Shown in pieces: positions 12,721 to 25,700 of a stretch of 64,000 nt of DNA. The notes beneath the pieces were generated by a model, which made no database searches, was not told the DNA's origin, and saw only the letters and a program-made list of their open reading frames with translations. The first letter of the stretch is position 1. Each line of letters opens with the position of its first letter. The stretch is from Lineus longissimus. Lineage: Eukaryota; Nemertea; Pilidiophora; Heteronemertea; Lineidae. The stretch is taken from contig NC_088320.1 in assembly GCF_910592395.1 (NCBI RefSeq), positions 5,394,001 to 5,458,000 of the forward strand, given 5' to 3'. Made by a program: the position numbers and the translations under genes.

Positions 12721-13610
12721 AGTATAGGATTTTTTATTTCAGGCAGAGCCTAGTTCCAATGTCTTAGCTCGGACGACATGCATAAGCTGGCGTCATTCCA
12801 GTACATGCATTATAATCTGACTTGGTCTAGGCTAGCATCTCACAATTTTCTGGAAGACATTCACAGCCTTGTCTCTCCCACAGCATTCATCTGGGCCTGC
12901 TGTCTTGGACTGACCTGACATCTCACTGTGCACGCCAGGGCCTACTGCCTTAGGCTAGCTGAACTATCATCTCACCATGCTTCAGTGTGAAGACAGGTAC
13001 AACGTACTTGGCCGTCTCTTCTACATGTATACCGCAGGCACAAGGGCCTAATGAAAAGATCTTGGATTCGTCGTCGTAAAATCAGAATTGTAACAGCTAC
13101 TGTCATCAGCCTGGTTGTGACAGTGTCTAGGACGAGTTAAGCCGGTTGGTAACTACTATTCAGATCTCGGACATTGTAGCAGCTACTGTCATCAGATTGG
13201 TTGTGACATGGTCTCTACAGGGAGACATACAAGACATATGCCTTCCCAAATCAAATAATTCTTGATGTGAATTTAAATTGCAGATACTGTCACAGCCAGA
13301 CGTGGCGAGATAACGAATGGGGGGGGGGGAGGGGATCCTGCAAACCGGAAGTACTTGATGTGTCAAATTGACTGACTACTATATGTCTGTTGGTACTTAA
13401 TAGTACATAGGCCTACTCTCCGAAGACAGTCACAACCTTCCCTCTTTGCCCAGGATCACACTCTTGATGACCGACGAATGGCCAGTCACCTGCCAAAGAT
13501 CACACAGCAGATGACCGAATGATTCCTTCTTCGACAACCCTGGAAAGCACATCTACTTTGACTTGTCCTTCCCGGGGTACGTTCTCAATCCCCAACAAGA
13601 AGTCCCTGGG
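12721..13610. other. intergenic region before the aspartate/glutamate carrier gene
   Basis: No gene is recognised. A pair of direct repeats about 35 bp long, sharing CAGCTACTGTCATCAG, lies near 13088 and 13176. A poly-G run is at 13320. The right end probably contains the promoter and 5' UTR of the next gene, but no TATA or CRE element stands out. Confidence 0.4.
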
Positions 13611-13685
13611 AGCGAAACGACTTCGACTTGGATCGAAACGACTTCGACTTGGAGCGAAACGACTTCGACTTGGAGCGAAACGACT
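13611..13685. repeat. 21-bp tandem repeat at the 5' end of the carrier gene
   Basis: About 3.5 copies of a 21-bp unit, core CGAAACGACTTCGACTTGG, end roughly 50 bp before the inferred start codon at 13734. The copies are nearly identical. The unit contains CGAAACGACTTCG, a partial dyad. The array lies in the promoter or the 5' UTR. Confidence 0.8.
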
Positions 13686-13733
13686 GGGGGCGAAAACATT
13701 AGGGAGCGAAACAACCGCAATTCAGCAACCAAT

Positions 13734-16700
13734 ATGGCAGCCTCCGGTGCAGATGTGAGTCGAACAAATTTGTCACAAAAATCTTTCAAACGCATCTTAA
13801 TTACGGCCTTAGCGTCAAAATCATGAATGCAGTACGAATAAATATGTAACTGTCTTTCGTTTGGTCGTTTCAGGAAAACAAACTGAGCATTGTATCCAAA
13901 ATATGGCCGGTAAAAATGAAAGCGTCTTGCGAAGCCAAACACAATCCCGCGGTAAGTTTCTGGGAAGGGCATTCATTTCGATCGAAATTGGATGCTGCAT
14001 ACACCTCTGTGATGTGTTTAATAGTTATGTGCGTATGTTGATTTCATAGCTTATGTTTCTAGCTTCAAAATGAGACATTTCAAGTAATTTTCTGAGCTTG
14101 TTTACTTATCAAAAACAGTGTCCAAAGTTGTTGTGACCTCCACTGCTAAATGAATGAGCTGGCTGTCAATGTCATTGCTGAATTCAATTCAATTCAATTT
14201 ATTATTACTCAAATGCACCCTCTAGGGGCCAAAGGTAATACAGATAATAAAATTACAGAAAGTACGCTAATAATGTTAAATTTACATTATAAGTGGATAT
14301 CTGGCTAATTTGTAAAGATCATGCCATCATGCGAGTGCACTCTCGTATCTCAATAACATGGGGTTTCATGAAGAAAAGTTGCGACGAACCATCGTCCTGT
14401 TGAGATTTCTCTCGATAAAATAATGATGCCTAACCGATGATGTACAGCTGTTATTGTGACAAAATCTTATCCAAGGTTTATTCTAAAATATCATGCAGGT
14501 TTACGAGAAGATAGGCAAGAAAAACTCCTCGTATCCAAGTTAAACCAACAACGATCGGAAAAATTGAAATTTGTTTATTAAAGGTTGTGTATTTCCACTT
14601 CCAGTCCTTCATATTTTTCAATTCATGGATCTTCCGATCGAAACAATACATAAACCTAATCTCTGACCCAAATTCCATTGGAAGACGGACATCTATAAAT
14701 ATATTCAATTATCACAAATAACGTAAAGTTAGAAATGGGCATCCCCTATCTCATCTGATGTATGAATATGATATCTGTAGAATTAATGCCATTGCTTTAT
14801 TTTGTTCTGTGATGCTCCTATAGTTGGAAGTAAGTATGGTTTCGCATATTTGTTTCCACTTCATCCACACAAGCAGGTCTTTCAGTCACGTACCCTTTTA
14901 AATTATACATTGTAATTTTAAGCCTATTTTAGCTATTAATATAGTGGAGACTAGCATCTCCCCTAGAAAATGACGTATGGCATATGCTAATTCAGGGATG
15001 TTTTAGGGATTCATCTAGAACAAATACCCCCAAAAATTGAAAAAAGCCTTTTTTGAAGAAAAAAATTGTTGACATTTTTTACCAATTACCCTAGTTGATA
15101 CACCGTTGAATGGTGTGAAAACAATACGCAATGCGATTGAATGAAAGGCCTGACCAGGAGGGGGTAAGTTTTCAGATCTGATGTGAAAGAACGTCAGCTC
15201 ATGACAGCATGCTTATCATTCGCCCCCATGTACGTTTTTAAAGGTTGTTTTACTGTTACTGTTTTTTGGCATGACTATAAGTACAAGTGACATTGTCCAT
15301 AAAGTTGACATTTAACTTTCAGATGGTTCAGAGACTGTTTTCAGCATGGTCACGAATAAATTCTTAAATGTCTTAAATTTCTACATTTTCATGTATTTGT
15401 TCGCTGAGAAGGTTTGACCCTCGCAGTCATAATCGTCACACGTTATGATTATTCATGGCATGCCGTGATCAATTTTGAGGTTTCTACGCAGTTGCTAGGA
15501 GGCCAAGCGCTCCAAGATGCATGGTTGTCTGTTACAATACAGTTGAGTTGGAGTTTTGGGGAAAATTACGGGATACACAGTTACCGTTCTTTGAGCTCTA
15601 ACAGACTCTCACAACAACTGTGTTGACGTCACTGATCATGGTAGTGGTTGGTATGTATTTATGATAAACGCAACTGATTTAGTCATTCATAAAGTTCTGT
15701 AACAGGCTCATAAATAATTATTATGAATTGCAAATGATATACATACTAGGTGCATGTGAAATATTGTTCATTACTGATTAACTCAGAAATATTTTGCAAC
15801 CTGTTCTATTTGCAGTTTCCTACCCAATGTTTTGCCCATATACAGGGATGTATTGATGAATTTCGCAAATTACAAATTACAAATTACAAATTGTATTTTG
15901 CAGAACAATGGGAGCTGTAATGCATCATGTCCCATAAGTTACATTTTGCACTTGTTACTTTTTGGGATCAGGTTGACTTTTGAAAAATTTCTCGTTTACA
16001 CTTACAGTACTCATGAGTTCTCGTTAAGTTTTGATCAAGTTTTCATTTCCCTTTTGTGGACCTTATCTGCATGTTTGCAATATACATCTAGATTAGAATG
16101 TTTGTTATGAGAAACATCTAAGGACTTTCTTTTAGAATCTGTGTTGTGAGAAATGTGTGCTTGTCGTCCTGGGTTGTAACTTGTACTTCTAGTTCCCACT
16201 TGAACTTGAAGGGCTGCAAAGCAAGATGACCTAAGACATGGTCATGTGGTTTTAGCCTTGGACATACATGTATATGTAGGTTGTTATACCAGGGACCTTT
16301 TTGTTCATACTTGGCTTTCTGTGAAATTTGGAATCAAACAGGGTTCTAGTCCAGCTAATTTTGTAGGAATCATCACTTGATTATGGACATGGATCTTAGT
16401 TATAACTGTAGTATAGGCCTACTCTATGGCTATACATTATATGTACTCAATGATCCATATCGGCCTATTTGCGTTCTGAATATTAAATGGACGAATAATA
16501 ACCTCTGAATAGCGATAATGAATGAGCCCTTGAATTGACAGAACGACGATCCTTCAGAACGATAGTGTTTCTGACACTTCTCAAATAGAATGATGGCAAG
16601 TTACACTAGAATGGTATATAATGAGACAATTCTGTTGTCAAAAATTGTATCATTTAAAAGGCTGTGCAGACATGTGAAATCACCTGTTACGTGACGATCT

Positions 16701-19700
16701 ACCACAAAAATAAACCTGTTTGATGTTTATCGTATCTGCCTGTGATGCTGATGTCTCGCCTGTGACCCACGCAGACAGTCGGTTTTATTGCATAATCGTA
16801 TGCTTCGGCATAAAAATTTGTCCTTTATGCAATAACATTAGCAATGGGTTTTCCATCATACAGCCTGAACTTATGTAGGCCAACCTTTATACCATTACCA
16901 TTATACCAAAGAAAGAATTATCAAAATGGAAATATGCTAATCGTTTGGATCAACTCAAAGGCTTGATTGAAAATAGGTATTTTTTGGCGTGAAGGAAAGG
17001 TTTCGGAATTATTGCCAGTAGTGGCCTTATTTCATGAACATTTATGGTCATGATGAATATTTCTGCAGTTATTATTCTATTGCCCTGAATCAGAAAGTTT
17101 TTAAAAAATATTAAAATGCATGATGACATATAAAATAAAACTCGTTATAAATTGGGAAGGGCTTTACACAGTACAGCAGTCTAAAAGTGCTTTACATTCA
17201 ATTTCCAAGCACATCCAGAAACTTTTCTCTTCTGTAAACCCGTCCTCTTGCAAACATAGTCCAGGTAACCTCGACCCTTTCCCCACGCAGCAGAGGGTCG
17301 GGGCGAGCCAGACATTTTCAGTGCATACCGTGGATGACGGACACCGGAGGCCGATGCCCCCAAATCTAGTTCATCACGAGTGAAATGCCGTCAAGTACCA
17401 GTCTCTGTAATGAGTGAATGGAGGAGACTGGTGAAAGAGTCTAGCAAACATTGCTCTACCCTATACGCATGAGGGAGTATGAATATACTTGTAGCCTATC
17501 GTGATTGTCAAGATGGTAGTAGCCATGAGGACACTAATGCCATTTGGGCCTATTTCATATACCAGTACTAGGCAGTAGCAGTACCTCTGGCTGTATGCCT
17601 ACTACTATAGGCCTATGTTGCCAAGTTTCGAATTTGAGGTCATTCATGATCAGTGACTGTCTGACCCCAATCCTGATGATGAATTCTGACACTTCTGAGT
17701 ACATGCCCCACTTTTCCAGCTTTGCTTCTGTAGAGTGTATGTTTATGATTTGAATTCTTTTCCAATTGGCTTTGTAGGATTAGGCCCGTCATCCCGCTTG
17801 TGCAGCTCAGCCTGGATGTTCTTGATATCATAAAGTCCGCCGCTGTTACTCTGCTCAGGATTGATGACTTCTGTTTTTGTCTGGTGTGCTGTCCACGTAT
17901 ACAGCACAGGCCAAGCAGTCCTACCAGGTCAATACAGTATAACCCAGCTGTCAAGTTGAGCTGACCCACCAAGTAATACAGTCGAGTCTAACCGCCCTGG
18001 ATGTACCTTTGGGTGTTCCCGCATCTGTTTTGTCTCAGCGTCATCACAGAAACTCTCAAGCGATTGCTAGCGATGGGGGTAAGATTTCTTACTCTTCGGC
18101 TGTATGCGCTCCTGACAAAATGTCCGGAGCAAATTTGGTGCAATTGGCAGTGACCTCAGGCTCTGCAGTGTTTTCCCTTACTTTTGATTTGAACCTGTGA
18201 CTCAGTGTGAGACCTGCCGTGTGTCGGACCTACCGTTTTATCATGTTTTTTTCCCGGCAATGTCAATTTTGTTTTTTGATACTGCTTTAATAATAGGTGG
18301 CGCCATTTAAACATGTTCGTCGACACGTTGAAAACAGTCAGGTAAGACACTGCCTTTGTCTGGTTGCCTCTTGAAAGTTGCTGTGATGGCACCGAAAAAT
18401 CGATTGAATTCATTTTGTTGGGCTTGATATTTTGGTGCAATAAGATTTGGCTTCTTTTGAAACAGTTTATAGCTTTCAGAACTTGAGGTCTCTTCCAACT
18501 GCACCAATGCTACAGCCTCACTCTAGGAAATCAGTTCCCCCAAGAGACCGAGATCGTAGGATGGTTTTCCAACTTACCGAGCAGGCATGTGCCTATCCTG
18601 GGTAGTGCCTGGCACTGGCAGATTCGTGCATATTAATTGCAATTTGTTCACTATCCACAGGACAATTTCGTTGGTGCATTTGAACGCAATATTATTTCAT
18701 CAGAAGACTCAAACAACACAGTCTTTGCATTATTATTGAAAACTCCATCTCCAGCAGGCCGGCTTGGCAAGTTGGAATGCGTGCCTGATTCTTGGCAAGC
18801 TAGGGAATTGATTTTGATTCACCAGTTTGCTGCACACACATGTAGTCTTACTCTTCTTTATAGTCTGTGTCGTCCTGCCTACAGTATTTGCCCTTTAAAT
18901 GTCTTTTAGACACATCTGCTTTCTCTCCGTCCTACGTGATGTGATCCTCTGCTGGCGTAAAAGGTGTGTGTACGTCTCCGCATTTCTGTCCCTCTCGTGA
19001 TTTGATTGTTGATTGGTTCAATCATGGGTTACTGTTTCTGGCACATTCAATGACCAGCACCATTATGAGATTATTGCCAAATAGAATTAGAAACCTGATT
19101 TCAGGTCACAACAATTTAAATCACTCATTAGTGAGGAGCTAAGCTTCGATCGTGATTTTATAATTTGTAAAAAGTGTTTTTGATTCGTGCAAGATGGTGT
19201 TGCCTTCTTTCGTTTCATATTGCATGCAGTTTAAACATTGGTGTTAATTTTTGGGGGAGCATGGACATGGTGAATTGGTGATTGTTTTTGGTACAACTAC
19301 ATGTAACATGAAAATGAGGACTGCCAGAGTTTGTTTGAATCATTCACGTGTGATATGAGGTCCCCTTTTCTACATGTATCACCTATAGTCAATTTTGCGT
19401 CAAAGCATTTGTCAGAACTTATAAAACTGTGATGCTCAATTTTTCCATAGCCAATTAATTGTCAGAATTTGTTAAACTATGTGATGATTTGCTTTTCTTC
19501 CCTTTTCTACTCCAGGATGAAGTCCACGTAAGTACCGGCATCACTAATGGAATGTCGTACAGAGCAGTGGAGGAAATTAGTCAATTTTGGGATTCTTCCA
19601 AAACGCTGGCCATGTTTAGAATTGAATTGGACACAAAATATGTATCTTAACCACTGCTAGATCCTGTCGTATAGCTGGGCAAGTTTGGCAAATTTTGAGA

Positions 19701-22700
19701 AATTATCCGGGAAAAATTTCGAATAAATTTTTTTCTAATTTCCTACTCTGCATCATAGAGATTGTTGTTGTTCACCCCGTTTTTCCGCTTTTCAGATTTC
19801 TCCAAGCTTTATAGTTCAAAGTTCTTGCATTTTCAGGCAGTTTTACCCTTTTGCAGCCAAGTACTATCATCTGTTCTAGCAGTGCCATTTGTGCCCTTCA
19901 TGAAAAAGGATGTGCTTTGAGCGATGGTGAATTTCATTGTCACACCGAGCTAACAAGAAATTCATTTTTCATGACGGGTTGTGTGTGCAGGTTTTATATT
20001 TGATTTTGCTACATGTACTGTTCTTGTTGCATTTAGACCAAGCATGCCGTTTGTTCAGCTTTGCAATATCTCATCACTTTCTTCCTTCCTCAGTACAAGA
20101 GACATTGGAAGTATCATGCACATTATCCATACAGTCAAAATCACAAGTTTGTAGCACTTCGGCTCATACGTAAGATATATGCACAGTTTCTTGGCGCAGC
20201 CTCTAACTGTTTATGCGGAGACTTAAGAATGTTGTGAACACTGTTATACAAAATGATCAACAAGATTTGCAATGCGTCATGGGCAATTCTGATTTTTCTT
20301 CTGATTTTGTGCATTTCTTCAGAAAAACAAAAGGGGCGCGGATGTGGTAAGATGGACGGTGTAGTCGACTCTGCTTCTTCGGTCCTACATCGAAGCCAAC
20401 GGGATTGCCAGAAATAATGTTAGATACTGTGTATATAAATGCCGTTTTAATACATTATAATGCTTTAAAAACAACAGATTTATCACCATGAAAAAAGCTG
20501 GTAGGGATGCACCTCCTAAGTATGTGACCGTAGTGTGTCAGTGCAAGTATTACATTGTGAACAGTGTGCACATTTTAGACTAGAGTTTAGGGTAGTGAAG
20601 TGTACTGCACAAGATTTCAAGAACAAAAAGTGCAATGTTAAGTGCTTTGAGAATGTTGTACATTATAAAGTGCTATATAACTATAAGTACTAACAATAAT
20701 TTCCTTTCGAACACATCTACTTTAATACATGCTTTATAGTTTGAACATCAGCTTGGATTTTAATTTCAGGATGAACCTTCTGCGCTCTGAAGAACCTGTT
20801 GATTCATTCTACTGCAATTTGAGTACTGATTTGTTTTCTATTTGCTTCTTTTTATTTTCTCGATGTATGTAAATTTTCAAAGTCTGTTTTTCTTGTTGTT
20901 CGATACGTGTATTAATCTGACATCTTCAAAAATTTTGGACATTTTTGGGATTTTAAAGTTTCAAAGATGTTCCCATTTCGTTCTGAAAAACCTTAAACTT
21001 CGATATTTGAGCATTTCAAAATATATATAATCATCTTTTTCCACTTTCCAAGTTTCTTGAATTTTAGGCATTTTTAGGTGAATCTATAACTGAAATGAAC
21101 ATGAAGCAATGCAAAAAGCCACCAAGCAAACTTCTTGCAAAGTTGGTTTCAGAGTTGTTTTTTTTTAGTAAACGAACTTGGACCTTTCAGCAGCAATTTT
21201 CAGAGTGTTAATGAAATATTAGCAAGTATAGATTAATCAATACTTGGTTATAATCATAAGGTCATGTAACAATGATCGCCTTTGAGAGAACTAGGAGAAA
21301 CGTTGTGGACTAAAAAGTTGGTTCCGCTGAGCATTTATCCAAGTCTGTTAGTTTCTCCTTCTAACTCGTCTCAACTTCTATTTTGCAGAGTTATGTCAAC
21401 TTCATCAAGAGAGCAGACACAGACAAACTTAGGGAAATATTCAACAAAGTATGTAAAACTTGGGGAGGTCTTAGGAAATTACTGTGGGAGCTGTGTACGC
21501 AAACTTCATATCCCTTAGCATGCCTTTGGGTCGCAGTCGAAATATGCTCACTCTCTCAATTTGTGTGAGTGTATTTTAGGAGCAATCCAAACGTGTGCTA
21601 TTGGCAGATGGCGAAAGGGTAGAAATGGGTATCCTGAACCTCATTGGCTTAATAATCCATAATCCCTTTTAATGCAGCCGGGGTAAGATAAAAAAAAACC
21701 TTTGTGGTCAAGATGAGAAAGGGGTCGAGGCATAAGACGTGATTCTTAGACTAGAGTTAAGTCAGTTCATTTCTTGGTTCCTTCTCTTTAGTATGCAAGC
21801 AAAGAGATCGCCGGGGAGAAGTTTCTGTCGCCAGATGACTTTGTGCGGCGTTACCTAGGCTTGCTCCGTCATGAAAACCACAACGAGGAGACTGTCACGC
21901 TGTTGGCGAATATTGTGGACACGACCAAAAATGGGTAAGAATGTGACAATGACACTATGAATTTGAGACAGTTTCTGATGTGTAGAATATTCCTGCAAGT
22001 TACCCATCTGTCAATTGGTTTAGCTCTGAACCCTTTCGTTGTAGTGATGTGCATAGCACGCCGTGTTACATGTCCCATTACACGCGGTGATGTGCACTAC
22101 ACGTCATGCCCTACTATAATTTATTTCGTCTGCATTTGACCGCAACCAAGCTTTAAACGTATATAGTCTTCATTTGCAGATTGATCTCATTTGGAGAGTT
22201 CCAAGCATTCGAGTCAATCCTCTGTTCTCCTGATGGATTGTATACCACAGCCTTTCAGCTCTTTGACAAGAATGGGAGCGGATTCGTCACGTTTGGTATG
22301 TTGTGATGATCCAACACAGAGTGGGTTGCTTATCAGTCTAATGAAAATCACATGACTTGTATGCTGGCCCAAAGACAAGTCTCGAAATTTATTCCAAAAG
22401 GGCATAGCAGTTTTTGTCTTGACGTTGTAACAAGTGGTCACAATAATATTGACATCACTGCACACGCTCTATATGAATCACATCAGTATTATCTCGCAAG
22501 GAAATAACCATGGCATCATTGAATAGTATTGGCGAAAGACAGGTTTTAAAATCGAATTACTGTCTTCTCTCTTTCAGATGAGTTCCAAGAAGTGCTGAAT
22601 CTCACTCTCCTCCAACATGATATACCGTTCAATTTCGACTGTGATTTTATCAAACTCCACTTTGGCAAGCACAAAAGTCGGGCGGTCGGCTATCAGGAGT

Positions 22701-25700
22701 TTACACAAATCCTTCATGTAAGTTCCTTTTTGGCTCTAAATTGAGATCGATCTGCTGTCATCTGAATTACTTTGTGCATTCAGGCAGTTCGTTCCTCACC
22801 ATCAATGCAGCTATCAGACCCCTCTCCCACTATTCTGGCTCTCAGTTGAAACTCTACAGAGACATGTTTGTGCCCTCCTGTTTGCTCTAAACATCAGCAC
22901 CTGTCGCATCTAATTTCTAGGATTAATGAGTGAAACAATTTTGTCCCATCTTTCAGGATTTCCATGAAGAGCACGCCCTGCAAGCTTTCCAAAGATTCGA
23001 CCGTCACGCAGCTGGCTACATCACGGCAGTCGACTTTGAAAGCATCATGATGTTATGTAAAAGCCACCTGCTCACACCGTTCGTAAAAGAGAATCTTATA
23101 GCTGTAAGTATATGATGTGGGGCACATTGATAGTTATGTTGGTTTTGTGAAAAGAACTTATTGGCCGAGTTTGTTTCGTTACTGGGGGAGAGTGGAGTAG
23201 TAAAATGGCAGAATTTATCTCTACTTGACATGAAATCCACTTGAGGTACTGCACATGCAAACCTGGGTTTTGAATTGTACATGTATTGCAACTCGAGGGT
23301 AGTGATCAGGGTATATTTTGCACCGCGATTAGGAAACTACCTTCAAAACCAAACGAACCTGGCCTGTATAGTTTTGCAACATGTACACCAGCATCGACTA
23401 CCATAACATTTCGTGTAGCATCCTGTTGTCGTACAATCGCTCTCATTAACAGCAGCCTTTCCTCAGGTGACACAGGGATGTATTGGCCTGTAGCTAGGGT
23501 ACCGGTAAAAATTTCGATGGCCAATTTCAGCAGCTGGAAAACGGCCAACCCTGATTTGAGATTTGGTACAATTGTGTAGCAAGTGAATTGTTATATTATA
23601 TAATTTGAAACTATGATCGATGCTGAATAAAGGTCAAGAAAAATACAATATATGACCCGTCACAGCAAAACGAGGCACATGGAAGAAATTGATGCGCTCA
23701 GATTTCACAGAAGGCAGACAACAGAGAAATGAACAACCAGTCCCTCTCAACCTGCCAAGCTCAGGGCAACATGGGCCTGGTTTTGCTGTGACTGGCATTG
23801 GAGAACATCTCTTCGGATGAGGGCATTTCTTTGCCATCCTGCACAGAGATACGTTTCTCCATGAGGGGTCCCATATGTCGACTTCAGGAGGAATCGTCGT
23901 ATGGTTGTGTCTACCATTGCTCTCATTTTGATGTTTCCATGGTAAAGAATTGTGACGAATTTCGATATTTTTTATATATCTGTCCATTTCTCATGAACAT
24001 CTCAGATCGCTGATATTCGTCACAAGGTGAGTTTAATGTGGTTGTCACGCCAACCTGCATAAAAAAGTTTCTCCTCAATTTTCGCTGATTTCATCACAAA
24101 AGTCTCAAACATTTTCTCCTTGCTTGCAAATAAACGGGGAGTTCTTACCTTGCCAAAATGAGGATTGGGCAGATCGGGGGGTCAGAGTACGCTTCCTTGC
24201 TTTTGGTGTATCAGTGTACCGGAATGTTTCTCCATTCACATGTGCGTCCAGTTCTTTTAATCGTCTGTGCTCCTTTTGAGTCACCTTTTTCAGTGGATTC
24301 ATTTATAGAATTCAGAAAAATGTGTGTCTTTAGCGAATAGCATGTTTTTCCATGTGGTAGCTTCATTGAGGTAATTTTCACGGTGGTTACTTTTTTTGCT
24401 TGATTCTGGCAGAAAGTTTGGTTTCTGGAGTTCTAATTGCAATTCAAGATAAAAAAACAGAACATCTTGATTCAGCAATGAGCAAGTAGTTTACACTTAG
24501 TCTCTGTCCAGATCAGTGCATCTGGCAGTGAAGAAGCTGAACTTTGTTGAGTTACACACACGGGTAAGACTCTATATTAAGTGAGAGGCCTGTCAGTGAA
24601 GCTGCAGCGAGATACACCGATCTGGAAAGTATTGTTTTGGCAGTAATTTGCATAGCATGGCCATTGCTTATCGACACTAATGTTCTTGCTTCTTATTTAA
24701 GGCCTTCTCCAAAAATCAAAAATTGAACTTTAGATATATAAATTTCCAATCGTGTAAAGACATACTGAATGTAAATTGCATGGGGTAGACTGAAAAAGAA
24801 TAAGTATGAAAGCTAAGATTTAGCAATTTTCCCAACATAACAAATTAACTGCAATAAAGTTATTTCTATTTACTTTAGCCACAAGAAAATACAATAAACA
24901 TGAACGCCTTTCATGCAAAAGAAGAAGAATTAAAGCTAAAAAACATTTCAACTGGCTTGTTTAACTGTTTCCCTTGTAGTCAGTCAGGCAGAACGACTGC
25001 TGGATTGACTTTTTTATCAAATGAATGCAGAAGCGCTTTATACTAATCAAAACTACCATTTCGAGAATGACTCGACCATTTTGAGAATGACTCGTTCCTG
25101 CCTAATGTAATATCTTTGCAAAACCCCTTTAAACTGGCTCAGAAAAAGTCTCTGTAAAATTCAAAATTCAAATGCTCTCGATGTTTTAGGGCAGCCCAGA
25201 GATTTACATGTTTATGTTCACTGGCCCCTGATCGTCAGTTTTACATTGTCAGCACTTCAACAGCATATAACTGTCCAAATATCATCGGTATAAGGCCTGT
25301 AGACCATCTTTTTGTTACACTTGCACTAGATTAAAGAGTGTATTTTCTGGTATAAGGCAGATTTATATGGATGTACATAAAAGATAAATTGGAACACTTA
25401 TAGCTCTTCTGGTAAAACTGCAGCCTGAACAGTGTAGAAAACAGCTGGCAGTGCACGTAAATGCACACTAAGGTTAAAATTGTACCAACTGACCTTATTT
25501 TTGATGTTATTAAGTGTGTTACAGAAAGTTTCGAGTAGTTTTCTCTCATTTTCGACATAAAATCTACCCCGGTTTCGTCCATTTTCAGATTGCTGGAGGA
25601 GAGAAGGCTCGATCAGTCAGCTTTCCGTTCTTCGTTGCGTTCATTTCGCTGTTGAACAACATGGAGCTGATCAAAAAGATATACATGGGCGTAGCGAGAG

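Noticed and set aside
13553-13972. A 139-codon - strand frame overlapping the first carrier exons
   Set aside because: Its repeated VVSLQVE part is the complement of the 21-bp tandem repeat, and the + strand exons explain the region better.
23306-23987. Open frames on the - strand in a carrier intron
   Set aside because: They are Cys/Pro-rich or plain, with no recognised family, overlap frames on the other strand and have no splice context; possibly a decayed element.
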